Positions 18,516-27,032 of a stretch of 64,000 nucleotides of DNA are shown one piece after another. Under the pieces are notes generated by a model. That model saw only the letters and a list, made by a program, of their open reading frames with translations, made no database searches and had not been told where the DNA came from. How positions within the stretch are numbered: position 1 is the first letter of the stretch; every line of letters begins with the position of its first letter. Source of the DNA: Lacticaseibacillus rhamnosus (GTDB lineage Bacteria; Bacillota; Bacilli; Lactobacillales; Lactobacillaceae); contig NZ_LR134331.1 in NCBI RefSeq assembly GCF_900636965.1, forward strand, positions 2,232,001 through 2,296,000. Reading direction: 5' to 3'. The translations under genes and the position numbers were made by a program.

Positions 18516-19525
18516 TCGCTAACCGCCCCTTTGGCTTGAATGCGTTTGTGGAAGACAACATAGCTCCAAATGAAGTAGGCCAAGGCAATTGGCAAAAGAA
18601 TAACTGCCACAATGGTCATAATGGTCAGCGTCAATGGGCTGGCACTGGCATCCTTAGCGAGAATCGACATGGCCGCATTTTGACCAATCATCACCCGCGG
18701 GAATAAACCGTTGAAGATGACGCCGACAACGCCGACCAAACCAAGGGCGCTGCCAATGAATGACAAGACTTCATTATCTTTTAAAACCCCGATATGGGCT
18801 GCGACCGTTGAACCAACGATGATAACCAGAATCAGCAACGTGCTAATCGGGCGTTCCTTGAAGAAATCGGTCATGAAGAATAGTAAGACAGCGAAAACAA
18901 CTTCGCCGGCATAAAGCAGATAATACAACTTGCTATTCCAGTCACGTGCTCGCTTCCGCAAGTCGCCTGTGGTCTTCAAGCGAATGAAGTTCAGCCCATG
19001 CATCAACATCATCAGGGTCACTGCAACGCCGCCGACAATCGTCAATAGATTAATCTGATTGCCCAACGTCGGAAACACATCCCCATTTTTGGTAATCGGC
19101 AGCGGTTGAATAATCGCGGTGAAAATCATGCCCAAAATAAACGGCGGAATCAAACTGCCACACGCCAACGCCCAACGCCAAATGTTGCGCCCGGTTTTGG
19201 TCTCAGCATGTGCGGCAAATTCAAAGGAAACCCCGCGAACAATCAGACCAAACAAAACAAGGAAGAACATGATATAAAAGCCGGAGAACAGGCTTGCATA
19301 CCACATCGGATAGGAAGCAAACATCGCACCGCCAGCCGTGATGAGCCACACTTCATTACCATCCCAGTGTGGGCCAATGGTTGCTACCAACTGATCTTCT
19401 TCATCGCTATTGTGGGCCAGGAGCTTAGTTGACATCCCGACTCCAAAGTCAAACCCTTCAAGGACGAAGAACCCACTGAACAGGACGAACAATAAAAAGA
19501 ACCATAAAATCTGTAACCAGCTCAT
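18512..19525 (-). CDS. cydB: Cytochrome bd ubiquinol/menaquinol oxidase subunit II
   Basis: A 337-residue membrane protein with eight to nine helices. It has the CydB N-terminal pattern FFVLEGFDFGVG and the GNEVW motif at about residues 54-58. It overlaps cydA by 4 bases (ATGA) and cydD by 4 bases. With CydA it forms the quinol oxidase that reduces oxygen to water. Lactic acid bacteria of this type generally need external haem, and usually menaquinone, to make it active. No haem or menaquinone genes are in the window. Confidence 0.95.
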   Translation of the reverse strand: MSWLQILWFFLLFVLFSGFFVLEGFDFGVGMSTKLLAHNSDEEDQLVATIGPHWDGNEVWLITAGGAMFASYPMWYASLFSGFYIMFFLVLFGLIVRGVSFEFAAHAETKTGRNIWRWALACGSLIPPFILGMIFTAIIQPLPITKNGDVFPTLGNQINLLTIVGGVAVTLMMLMHGLNFIRLKTTGDLRKRARDWNSKLYYLLYAGEVVFAVLLFFMTDFFKERPISTLLILVIIVGSTVAAHIGVLKDNEVLSFIGSALGLVGVVGVIFNGLFPRVMIGQNAAMSILAKDASASPLTLTIMTIVAVILLPIALAYFIWSYVVFHKRIQAKGAVSE

Positions 19526-20946
19526 TTTGCGAACGCCTCCTTAGCAAACGGATCGCTGTTGACCCCATAATCGGTGTTCAAATCGCCATCTGGTCCATTC
19601 TTCAAAACGCGATGTGAATAGTAAATCATCACGCCACCTAATAAGGTAAAGATCAAGAAGTAGCAGATGTTGGTGAACAGCAATTGACCGGCCGTCGTGG
19701 TTGGCGAAACCGCATCGGCAATCGTGTACAATCCGTAAACAACCCACGGATAACGACCTAATTCGGTAATGAACCAGCCAGCGGTATTAATGATAAACGG
19801 CAGCCACAGAGCAAAGCCGAGAATATACAATAACCACCGCTGATCTAGCAACGTATCCTTCTTCTTACGACTGAACCACAGGCCTAAGACACCCAGCAAG
19901 AAGAGCAAAACGCCGCCACCAGCCATGACCCGAAAGCTCCAAAACAGGGTCTTAACCGGTACATAATAATTCTTATCTTTGCCATACTTGGCTTCAAGCT
20001 CTTTATTAGCAGTCTCCATGCCTTTAACTGAACCGTTCATCTTATGATAGGACAATAAGCTCAGTAAATATGGCACTTCAATGTTGCCGCTAGTTGTGTG
20101 ATCTTTGGTGTTGATTAACTCAACCAACGTCCAAGGTGCCGGATCACTGGTGTCTTTGTAAATCCCTTCAGTTGCCGCAAACTTCATCGGTTGATCCTTA
20201 ATGATGAACTGAGTCTGCAAGTCACCAAAGCCAATCGCACAGGCAGAAGCAATGGTCCCGACAACCAAGCCGACTTTAAGCGACTTCTTGTAAAAATCAA
20301 CATGATCTTTTTTAAGCAACCGCCAAGCTGCCATGCCCGCAACCGCAAAACCGGCTGTGGTAAAGGCACCAAAGATGACGTGTGGAAATTCAACCCACAG
20401 TTGCGGATTGGTGATCACCGCACCAAAGTCAACCAATTTGACCCGACCAGTTGTTTGACTGATCGCAAAACCGGTGGGATGTTGCATGAAAGCATTTGCG
20501 GAAAGAATCCAAATTGCTGATAACGTGGTGCCCAACCAAGTCATCCAAATAAAGATAGCATGTACAGCTGGCTTGAAGCGGTCCCAGGTAAACATCCACA
20601 ACCCGATGAAAGTCGATTCCATGAAGAATGCCAACAAGGCTTCAATCGCCAGTGGCACTCCGAAAATGTCCCCCATGAATCGTGAATAATTCGACCAATT
20701 CATGCCAAATTGAAATTCCTGAATAATACCGGTAACGACCCCGACAGCAAAGCTCAGCAAGAAAATCTTGCCCCAGAACTTGGCCATTTTTTTATATGTC
20801 TCATCCTTTTTGCGTACATACATCGTTTCCATGATGGCAGCCACAAGACCCATACCAATTGAAAACGGTACGAAAAAGAAATGGAAAACGGTCGTCATCG
20901 CAAACTGAAAACGAGCTAGCGATAATACGTCCATTGCCATTAGCAT
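19522..20946 (-). CDS. cydA: Cytochrome bd oxidase subunit I
   Basis: A 474-residue subunit, shorter than E. coli CydA because the quinol (Q) loop is the short Gram-positive type. A haem-ligand candidate His22 (FHFFFVPF) and the FPHVIFGAF helix histidine are present. The usually conserved GRQPW motif reads GRYPW at residues 397-401. The start at 20946 has AAAGGAGG 7 to 8 bases upstream. It is the first gene of the operon. The upstream 230 bases hold a TATACT -10 box and two TTGTGA-type half-sites that could bind Rex. Confidence 0.95.
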   Translation of the reverse strand: MLMAMDVLSLARFQFAMTTVFHFFFVPFSIGMGLVAAIMETMYVRKKDETYKKMAKFWGKIFLLSFAVGVVTGIIQEFQFGMNWSNYSRFMGDIFGVPLAIEALLAFFMESTFIGLWMFTWDRFKPAVHAIFIWMTWLGTTLSAIWILSANAFMQHPTGFAISQTTGRVKLVDFGAVITNPQLWVEFPHVIFGAFTTAGFAVAGMAAWRLLKKDHVDFYKKSLKVGLVVGTIASACAIGFGDLQTQFIIKDQPMKFAATEGIYKDTSDPAPWTLVELINTKDHTTSGNIEVPYLLSLLSYHKMNGSVKGMETANKELEAKYGKDKNYYVPVKTLFWSFRVMAGGGVLLFLLGVLGLWFSRKKKDTLLDQRWLLYILGFALWLPFIINTAGWFITELGRYPWVVYGLYTIADAVSPTTTAGQLLFTNICYFLIFTLLGGVMIYYSHRVLKNGPDGDLNTDYGVNSDPFAKEAFAK

Positions 20947-21050
20947 ATGTTTCTCCTCCTTTAATAGATTGATTACAATCTAAGTATACCCCGATATTTA
21001 TTTTTTAAAAACCAAAAACCCAAAAAACCAGATGGAAATCATGCTTCTTA

Positions 21051-21068
21051 GGATATTTCATTTCACAA
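21051..21068. promoter_or_regulatory. Possible Rex half-site upstream of cydA
   Basis: ATTTCACAA matches one half of TTGTGAAATATTTCACAA exactly; the other half is not conserved. A second half-site, TTGTGAAA, starts near 21163. Rex is encoded at 56.5 kb. Weak evidence only. Confidence 0.3.
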
Positions 21069-21177
21069 GATTGTTATGATATTCTCCGACGTCAATAATC
21101 GCAACCGCTTTCCGGAAAGTCGATTTCCTATCTTTTCACAGTAGAGAAAACAATCGCATCTATTTGTGAAAAAACGT

Positions 21178-22482
21178 TTACGGTCGAATCACTTCATGAA
21201 TTAACGGCAACTTTTTTGGAGCGGTTGTGCCGATATGGTAAGCTTGGCGCACCAACTCTACAATCGCATCCACATGTTGATCGTTAGCGTGCAGCATGAC
21301 CAGCGTATCGCCTTTAGTCACCGGCGTTCCCAGTTTTTTGTGTAGAACTAAGCCGACTGCCAAGTCCAACGTGTCTCCTTTTTGAGCGCGGCCGCCGCCC
21401 AGTTGCATTGCCGCCACGCCTAGGGCATTCGTATCAATCGCAGTGACAATACCGCTTTGCTCGGCTTTAACCGGAATTCGATATGCTGCTTGCGGTAACT
21501 TCCGCGGATCATCAACCACCGCCGGATCACCGCCTTGAGCTTGAATGAGCTGTTTAAACGCGTTCAAAGCTCGGCCATCACGCAAGGCATCTTCTGCTAA
21601 CCCGGTGGCAATTTCCAGACTTGGTGCTTTTTTGCCTAAGACCAACATCTGTGCGGCTAATGCAACCGTTAAGTCGTGGACATCCCGTGGCCCGCGATTT
21701 TTTAAAATAGCGATTGATTCGGCGATTTCCAAGCTGTTACCGATTGTAATGCCCAGCGGTTGATTCATATCAGTTAGCAAAGCAACACTTTTGACGCCGG
21801 CAGCCTGACTGATGCTAACCAAGGCTTTAGCTAAAGCACGCGCATCTTCTGAAGTCTTCATAAACGCACCATTGCCAACTTTGACATCGAAAACCAAGGC
21901 ATCGGTCCCACTCGCCAGTTTCTTACTCATAATCGAGCCCGCAATTAATGGTATCGATTCCACTGTCCCGGTCACATCACGCAATGCATAGATTCGCCGA
22001 TCCGCTGGGGCAACATCGCGACTGGCACTCACAATGGCTTGATGGAGTGTTTGCACTTGGTGTTTGAATTGGGCTTCAGTTTCGTTAACATTAAAGCCCG
22101 GAATACTTTCTAGCTTATCCAGTGTTCCGCCGGTATGGCCAAGGCCACGGCCTGAAATCATGGGTACGGGAACACCCAGAGAAGCTACTAAAGGTGCCAG
22201 CGGAATACTGATTTTATCACCCACGCCCCCAGTACTGTGCTTGTCAACCTTGATGCCGGGAATATCGCTTAAATCAAGGACGTCACCGGAATGCAGCATT
22301 GCAAACGCAAAGTGATCGCGTTCAGCCGCACTCATGCCGTTAAAATAGACTGCCATCAAAAACGCACTCATTTGGTAATCCGGGATCTTTTCCGCGGTAT
22401 ACTGCTGAATCATCCAGGTTAATTCATCATCGGTCAATTCCCCGTGATCGCGTTTCTTTGTAATCAAGTCGACCATGCGCAT
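21178..22482 (-). CDS. pdp: Pyrimidine-nucleoside phosphorylase
   Basis: A 434-residue enzyme with the phosphate-binding KHSTGGVGDK (from about residue 80) and the family signature SGRGLGHTGGTLDKLE (from about residue 110). The C-terminal alpha/beta domain carries the GGGRAQKGD segment. It cleaves uridine, thymidine and deoxyuridine by phosphate to free base and (deoxy)ribose 1-phosphate; the length matches Bacillus Pdp rather than the longer thymidine-only forms. It is divergent from the adenosine deaminase gene, so the two salvage genes share one regulatory region of about 100 bases. Confidence 0.95.
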   Translation of the reverse strand: MRMVDLITKKRDHGELTDDELTWMIQQYTAEKIPDYQMSAFLMAVYFNGMSAAERDHFAFAMLHSGDVLDLSDIPGIKVDKHSTGGVGDKISIPLAPLVASLGVPVPMISGRGLGHTGGTLDKLESIPGFNVNETEAQFKHQVQTLHQAIVSASRDVAPADRRIYALRDVTGTVESIPLIAGSIMSKKLASGTDALVFDVKVGNGAFMKTSEDARALAKALVSISQAAGVKSVALLTDMNQPLGITIGNSLEIAESIAILKNRGPRDVHDLTVALAAQMLVLGKKAPSLEIATGLAEDALRDGRALNAFKQLIQAQGGDPAVVDDPRKLPQAAYRIPVKAEQSGIVTAIDTNALGVAAMQLGGGRAQKGDTLDLAVGLVLHKKLGTPVTKGDTLVMLHANDQHVDAIVELVRQAYHIGTTAPKKLPLIHEVIRP

Positions 22483-22515
22483 TTTTTATCACCCTTCACT
22501 CGGTTGTTATGACTA

Positions 22516-22543
22516 TTGTAACGCCCTACTTGCTACCTATGTT
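22516..22543 (+). promoter_or_regulatory. Sigma-A promoter of add
   Basis: TTGTAA, a 16-base spacer, then TATGTT, about 35 bases before the AAAGGAG of adenosine deaminase. Confidence 0.65.
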
Positions 22544-22580
22544 AAACTCAAATCAATCTATTCATTCAAAGGAGAACATC

Positions 22581-23600
22581 ATGGATTTTGCTACCTTACA
22601 TACGCTGGGTAAAACGGAACTGCATTGCCATCTGGACGGGTCTCTGTCCTTAAATTGCATTCGTCAACTAGCCCAAAAAATCAATCAACCGTTGCCTGCC
22701 GATGATAACGCCTTACGCAAGCTGGTCCAGGCTCCGGAAAATTCTGAAAATCTGGCTGATTACCTAAAAACATTCGACTTTATCGCACCCCTTTTGCAAA
22801 CCAAGGAGGCGCTGCAGATGGCGGCCTTTGATGTTGTCGCCCAAGCTGCCCGCGAAAATGTCCGCTATATCGAAATCCGATTTGCCCCGGTACTTTCGAC
22901 TGCTGGCGATTTAACATTGAGTCAAGCCACCGAGGCGGTTATCACGGGCTTACATCAGGCTATGGCCCAATTCGATATTATTGCCAAGGTCTTAGTTTGC
23001 GGCATGCGCCAATTGCCAAACGCAGACAATGCAGCCATGTTTACCGCCAATGCTCCTTTAGTCGGTGATACCTTGGTTGGCGGCGATTTTGCCGGTAACG
23101 AAGCTGACTATCCGACTAAAGTTTGTGCACCTGCCATTGAAACTGCGCAACGACTTGGCGTCCCGTTAACTTTCCACGCTGGTGAATGCCACTGCCCGCA
23201 AAATATTGCCGAGGCGATCCGCTTGGGTATTCCGCGAATCGGCCACGCCACCGCTTGTTTTGACCGACCTGAACTGATTCAGACAATCGTGAAAACCCAT
23301 ACAACGATCGAACTCTGCCTCACCAGCAACTTGCAAACCAAAGCCGCACGGTCACTGGCAGAATTTCCTTATCAAGCCCTCAAAAAAGCCGGGGCCGCCA
23401 TCACGATTAATACGGATAATCGTACTGTCTCCAACACCACCCTGACCCACGAGTATGAACGGTATCAAGCATATTTTGATACCACCGCCGCTGACTTTCT
23501 AACTTTTAACCTCAATGCCGTCAATGCAGCTTTCATCCCCGAAACCACCAAGCAAACATTACGTATGCGCTTAAAACAAGATTACGCACCTTACCTGTAA
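22581..23600 (+). CDS. add: Adenosine deaminase
   Basis: A 339-residue TIM-barrel metalloenzyme. Zinc ligands His15 and His17 (HCHLDGS), His199 with catalytic Glu202 (HAGE), His222 and Asp279 (INTDN) are all present. The residue after the metal Asp is Asn280 where many family members have Asp. The start at 22581 follows AAAGGAG; the longer frame runs through the promoter. It deaminates adenosine and deoxyadenosine to inosine in purine salvage. Divergent from pdp. Confidence 0.93.
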   Translation: MDFATLHTLGKTELHCHLDGSLSLNCIRQLAQKINQPLPADDNALRKLVQAPENSENLADYLKTFDFIAPLLQTKEALQMAAFDVVAQAARENVRYIEIRFAPVLSTAGDLTLSQATEAVITGLHQAMAQFDIIAKVLVCGMRQLPNADNAAMFTANAPLVGDTLVGGDFAGNEADYPTKVCAPAIETAQRLGVPLTFHAGECHCPQNIAEAIRLGIPRIGHATACFDRPELIQTIVKTHTTIELCLTSNLQTKAARSLAEFPYQALKKAGAAITINTDNRTVSNTTLTHEYERYQAYFDTTAADFLTFNLNAVNAAFIPETTKQTLRMRLKQDYAPYL

Positions 23601-23814
23601 ACTCACACGCTTAAGTCCACACTCCATCAGCATTATTGCGTTTCGAGCTGCAAGTGTTATCGAGGCTTCATTTTTCTTAACGTCCTTAACCTTTGCTTAG
23701 GGAAAAAACCACACGTTTATCATTATTTATCCCCAAATTCATCCCGACTGATTCGCGATAAAGCCACATGGACAAGCTATGCTGGTTCTATCAACAAATG
23801 AAAGGATGATTCTT

Positions 23815-24051
23815 ATGTTGATTAACCAGACAGATTTCATCGCAACCCAATTACAGCAAATTGTTTACCCTAATATCACCGCCATCACTGAAACCGGCGC
23901 GTCAATCACGATTCAAACTAACCAAAAACAGCGCGATGACCCTGCTTTTTGGCAGAGCATCAGCGCTATCCTAAAAGCCCATCTTTGGGTTCCGGTTTCT
24001 AAAAAATATCATGAACTCACCGATCATGACTGGTTAGCATCGCCAGTATAA
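23815..24051 (+). CDS. Hypothetical protein, 78 residues
   Basis: A small acidic-neutral soluble protein beginning MLINQTDFIATQLQQI. AAAGG lies 9 bases before ATG 23815. I recognise no family. No signal peptide or helix of membrane length is visible. It runs tail to tail with the minus-strand gene at 24055, only 3 bases apart and without a terminator between them. Confidence 0.6.
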   Translation: MLINQTDFIATQLQQIVYPNITAITETGASITIQTNQKQRDDPAFWQSISAILKAHLWVPVSKKYHELTDHDWLASPV

Positions 24052-24054
24052 AAT

Positions 24055-24543
24055 TTATGCTTGATGCGTGGCAAAAGCATTGGCAGCTAAAATAAGCGTC
24101 AAAACTGCATCAGGTGACAATGCGGCACTGACAGTTTTAATGTGCCCGCTGGTTGCAACCGCACCGATCACTTCAAGCCCATACTTCACAATGTTGAGAT
24201 CGCGTTGAGGTGCATAACCACCGTCAAAAACCGGTTCATGGTTATATGTAAAGTTTAAATGATCATCTTTAATCGAACCATCAACGTGATTCACCATAAT
24301 CCGATCATGTGCCGCCGTTAACGGTGCCTGATCATCGGGCAGATTGAGTTTGTGATCCGATTCAGTGGTGTAATAATCAGCCTGTTTCATGTGCAAGTAT
24401 TTTTCAGCCGGTTTCTTAAGTACCTTTAAATAATCCACAATGGCAAAAACCTTCGTGGGATCCAGCTGGGTGGTCTTAGCCATGAGCTCATCATTATGGG
24501 CCTCAAGCCAGTCTGCTAAATTACTGATACTAAACTGATCCAT
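24055..24543 (-). CDS. Hypothetical protein, 162 residues
   Basis: A soluble protein preceded by a clear GGAGG 6 bases before the ATG. The N-terminus is helical (residues 1-60), the middle is rich in Asp/His (NHVDGSIKDDHLNF), and the C-terminus is a hydrophobic Ala/Leu-rich helix (LTLILAANAFA). I do not recognise the family. Codon use resembles its neighbours. No operon partner. Confidence 0.7.
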   Translation of the reverse strand: MDQFSISNLADWLEAHNDELMAKTTQLDPTKVFAIVDYLKVLKKPAEKYLHMKQADYYTTESDHKLNLPDDQAPLTAAHDRIMVNHVDGSIKDDHLNFTYNHEPVFDGGYAPQRDLNIVKYGLEVIGAVATSGHIKTVSAALSPDAVLTLILAANAFATHQA

Positions 24544-24669
24544 GTTGTGCCTCCATATTCATCGCAGATTCTTACGCCAGTATAGCATGGACATCGGGTT
24601 TGATGTGCATGATTGTTATAAACTTGTGACACTTTTTGGTTCTATAATGATGTTAAGGGGATGAGCATC

Positions 24670-24840
24670 ATGCCGACGAATCAGACACCATATCCGATTA
24701 TTGACTATTTGGGGCGTCCAATCCAACTGCAGTTATTTGTCACCTATCGTCTGCGCGTCAAAAACGGCTACATTCTCGCATTACGCCGCAACCAGCACCA
24801 ACAAGCACTTCCCAACCTTCTCGTTAAACACGCAAGTTAA
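24670..24840 (+). CDS. Small hypothetical protein, 56 residues
   Basis: Begins MPTNQTPYPIIDYLGRPIQ and ends in a basic tail (LRRNQHQQALPNLLVKHAS). AAGGGG lies 9 bases before ATG 24670, and a TATAAT box sits at about 24641. A terminator-like hairpin follows about 95 bases past the stop. No family recognised; the promoter, ribosome site and terminator make it a credible small gene. Confidence 0.5.
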   Translation: MPTNQTPYPIIDYLGRPIQLQLFVTYRLRVKNGYILALRRNQHQQALPNLLVKHAS

Positions 24841-24933
24841 GCTTGATTTTGTTGGGACATGCTGCCTCGCAATTTGCGACACGCTTTGATTTGACGAGCA
24901 TAGGTTCAAGCTTCCACCTGAGAAACAAACAAA

Positions 24934-25002
24934 GAAAAGGACAAATGAATTTTTTGCGAGCCAAGCGCTATCAAGGGTTCGTTCATTTGTCCTTCTTTTT
25001 TT
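24934..25002. terminator. Hairpin terminator between the small ORF and the DMT permease
   Basis: Arms AAGGACAAATGAA and TTCATTTGTCCTT around a 32-base loop, with a T-run on the right and an A-rich left flank. It could serve both converging genes. Confidence 0.8.
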
Positions 25003-25030
25003 GCCTAAAAACAGGTTGCGCATTAGCCAC

Positions 25031-25948
25031 TTAGTCGGAACGATCCTCAAGCTTAGGTCCGCGTGGGGTCATGAGTGCCATCATCGCCACGGTTAAAATA
25101 ATGATCATCCCACCCAGTATCTCAGCCACACCTAGATGCATATGCAAAAAAATGACCGACACCAAGGTTGCCCCCAGCGGCTCAAACGCGTCTAACAAGG
25201 TCGCGGCTGTCGGCGAAATAAACTGTAAGCTGGCCAAATAGACCGAATAAGCAACAATCGTCCCAAAGATGACGATAAACCAGTAACCGGCCCACCCTGC
25301 TTGATCCAAGTGCGGAATTTGTTTCCAGAAAGGATCGAAAATATCAACTAATAAGCCACCCAGTAATTGAGCCCAAGCTGTCACGACAATAGGCGAATGC
25401 CGCTTCAGTAATCCCGCCGGCAATAATGTATACGCTGCTGCGGCTAAAGCGGCCATCACCCCCCAGAAAAAAGCAGACGGCGAAATAGCCAAATGTGTTA
25501 ACCGTCCCTTTGTCACCACTAGCATGGTACCAAGCATCGCCATGGCAATTGTGAATAAATCAATTCGGCGTGGTTTTTCACGTAATCGTAACGCCAAAAA
25601 AACCAAAACGATAACCGGTGATAGATATTGCAAAATTGTCGCAGTCGCTGCGTTAGCCACTGCAACTGCTTTAAAGTAAATATATTGCATCCCGATCATG
25701 CCAAACAACACAAACAAAATCAGCTGTATCGCATCACGCCGATTGCGCCACGGTGACATAATGGCAGCGCGATCTTTCCAAACAGCTAACGTCATCAAAA
25801 CAACGCCAGCAATGATCATTTTAGAGCTAATCAGCCAGGAAACTTTAATGCCTTCATCAAATAAAGCTTCACTCACTGGACCGGATATTCCCCATAAACT
25901 TGAACCAAGGATAGCCAGAAAAATCCCCCATAAGCGGATGCGTTTCAA
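25031..25948 (-). CDS. EamA/DMT family permease
   Basis: A 305-residue membrane protein with ten hydrophobic segments arranged as two EamA repeats (about residues 10-140 and 155-290). An early motif GSSLWGISGP and a second-repeat SPTAATLLDAFEPLGA fit the drug/metabolite transporter superfamily. The start is TTG at 25948, supported by AAGGGG 8 bases upstream. It probably exports a small metabolite or amino acid; the substrate cannot be predicted. It lies 29 bases behind tag and may be co-transcribed with it. Confidence 0.87.
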   Translation of the reverse strand: MKRIRLWGIFLAILGSSLWGISGPVSEALFDEGIKVSWLISSKMIIAGVVLMTLAVWKDRAAIMSPWRNRRDAIQLILFVLFGMIGMQYIYFKAVAVANAATATILQYLSPVIVLVFLALRLREKPRRIDLFTIAMAMLGTMLVVTKGRLTHLAISPSAFFWGVMAALAAAAYTLLPAGLLKRHSPIVVTAWAQLLGGLLVDIFDPFWKQIPHLDQAGWAGYWFIVIFGTIVAYSVYLASLQFISPTAATLLDAFEPLGATLVSVIFLHMHLGVAEILGGMIIILTVAMMALMTPRGPKLEDRSD

Positions 25949-25977
25949 CGCTCTTGCCCCTTTTTGCGCTGATTGGA

Positions 25978-26592
25978 TCAGTCTTGCATCACAACATGAT
26001 CATCAATTAATCCTGCGCCTTGCAAATAATTATACACGATTACCGGGCCAACGAAGGCAAACCCGTTCTTTTTCAAATCCTTAGCAATTTTCACCGATAA
26101 TGCGCTTCTGGTTGGGATCTCGGCCAAAGATTTAGGTCGATTGACAAGTGGTTTGCCATCCACAAATGCCCATAAATAGTCATTCAAGCTGCCATACGCC
26201 GCTTGAATTCGCAAAATAGCCCGTGCATTCGTGACCGTTGCTTCAAGTTTCATCCGGTTGCGAATAATGTCGGTGCGTTGTAATAAGGCATCGATGTCCG
26301 GCTCATCCATCGCAGCCACTTTTTTGATATCAAACTGATGAAACGCATCGTTAAAAGCGGCTCGCTTATGCAGTACCAATTCCCAGTTCAGACCAGCCTG
26401 AAAAATTTCTAACGATAGTAACTCGAATAGCTTTTGGTCATCATGAACCGGAACACCCCACTCATGGTCATGATAAGCACGTAATTCCGGTGACATTTTG
26501 GCCAACCAGTCCGTGTATTGCTTACGCGCCTGATACTTCCGCAATGCCGCCTCTGTTTTGACCTGCTCAGCGCGATCATGTGCATTTGTCAT
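25978..26592 (-). CDS. tag: DNA-3-methyladenine glycosylase I
   Basis: A 204-residue base-excision enzyme. It has the Tag patterns YHDHEWGVP, FELLSLEIFQAGLNW, IIRNRMKLEA and a C-terminal FVGPVIVYNYLQGAGLIDDHV. Compared with E. coli Tag, both zinc-binding Cys residues are missing: the N-terminal Cys region is replaced by a basic extension of about 25 residues, and the chain stops at HVVMQD before the final Cys. The two histidines are kept. It removes 3-methyladenine from alkylated DNA. GGAGG precedes ATG 26592. Confidence 0.9.
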   Translation of the reverse strand: MTNAHDRAEQVKTEAALRKYQARKQYTDWLAKMSPELRAYHDHEWGVPVHDDQKLFELLSLEIFQAGLNWELVLHKRAAFNDAFHQFDIKKVAAMDEPDIDALLQRTDIIRNRMKLEATVTNARAILRIQAAYGSLNDYLWAFVDGKPLVNRPKSLAEIPTRSALSVKIAKDLKKNGFAFVGPVIVYNYLQGAGLIDDHVVMQD

Positions 26593-26756
26593 TTTAGGAT
26601 TCCTCCAAGTCTTTATCGTTGTTAACGATACATTACGCCGTCAGTTACGAGAATGCCAGTTAACGTACTTCGGAAGATGGTTATGTTGCGTTTGAGGCTG
26701 TGGTGGCTTGGAGGAATTCTATTTTCGGCAAGTGGCGGCGTTATTCTCTGTTATCT

Positions 26757-26862
26757 ATAACGCGCTCGCAGTCGCAGCAATCTGCGTGTAAGGACCTCTA
26801 ACCTAAATGGGCAAAGCCCGGCCATTTTAGGCTAGATGGCCCTTATGTTCTGGCTTACGCCC
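26757..26862 (-). repeat. Palindromic repeat (126-bp family), diverged copy
   Basis: Starts ATAACGCGCTCGCAGTCGCA and keeps TGCGTGTAAGGACCT. The inner stem TCTAACCTAAATGG pairs with CCATTTTAGGCTAGA, a sequence different from the other copies but still complementary. The distal end is degenerate. Confidence 0.8.
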
Positions 26863-26982
26863 ATAACGCGCTCCCCGGCGCAGAAGTCTGCGTGTAAGGA
26901 CCTCAGTCGCAATGGCCAAAGCCCGGCCATCACGCCTGAGGCCGCTTACACTCCGACTTCTAAACGCGCCGGCTCGCGCTTA
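26863..26982 (-). repeat. Palindromic repeat (126-bp family), complete copy
   Basis: Complete unit in minus orientation with outer arm GAAGTC/GACTTC and inner stem CCTCAG/CTGAGG intact. It abuts the previous copy, so the two form a tandem pair opposite in orientation to the 28.3-kb array. Confidence 0.9.
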
Positions 26983-26984
26983 CC

Positions 26985-27019
26985 AAAAAAGAGTCCGCAA
27001 CCTTCGCTGCCGACTCTTC
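26985..27019 (-). terminator. Terminator of uspA
   Basis: On the minus strand, AAGAGTC pairs with GACTCTT with inner GCA/TGC pairing, and is followed by a T-run. It touches the edge of the repeat. Confidence 0.85.
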
Positions 27020-27032
27020 ATCGATAAAACGC

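Noticed and set aside
21163-21180. cre site at the pdp stop codon
   Set aside because: TGAAAAAACGTTTAC has two extra bases between TG and CG, so it does not fit the CcpA consensus.
26836-27027. Open frame in the 26.8-kb repeats
   Set aside because: It lies wholly in the palindromic repeats and uspA terminator; similar frames occur in every copy.
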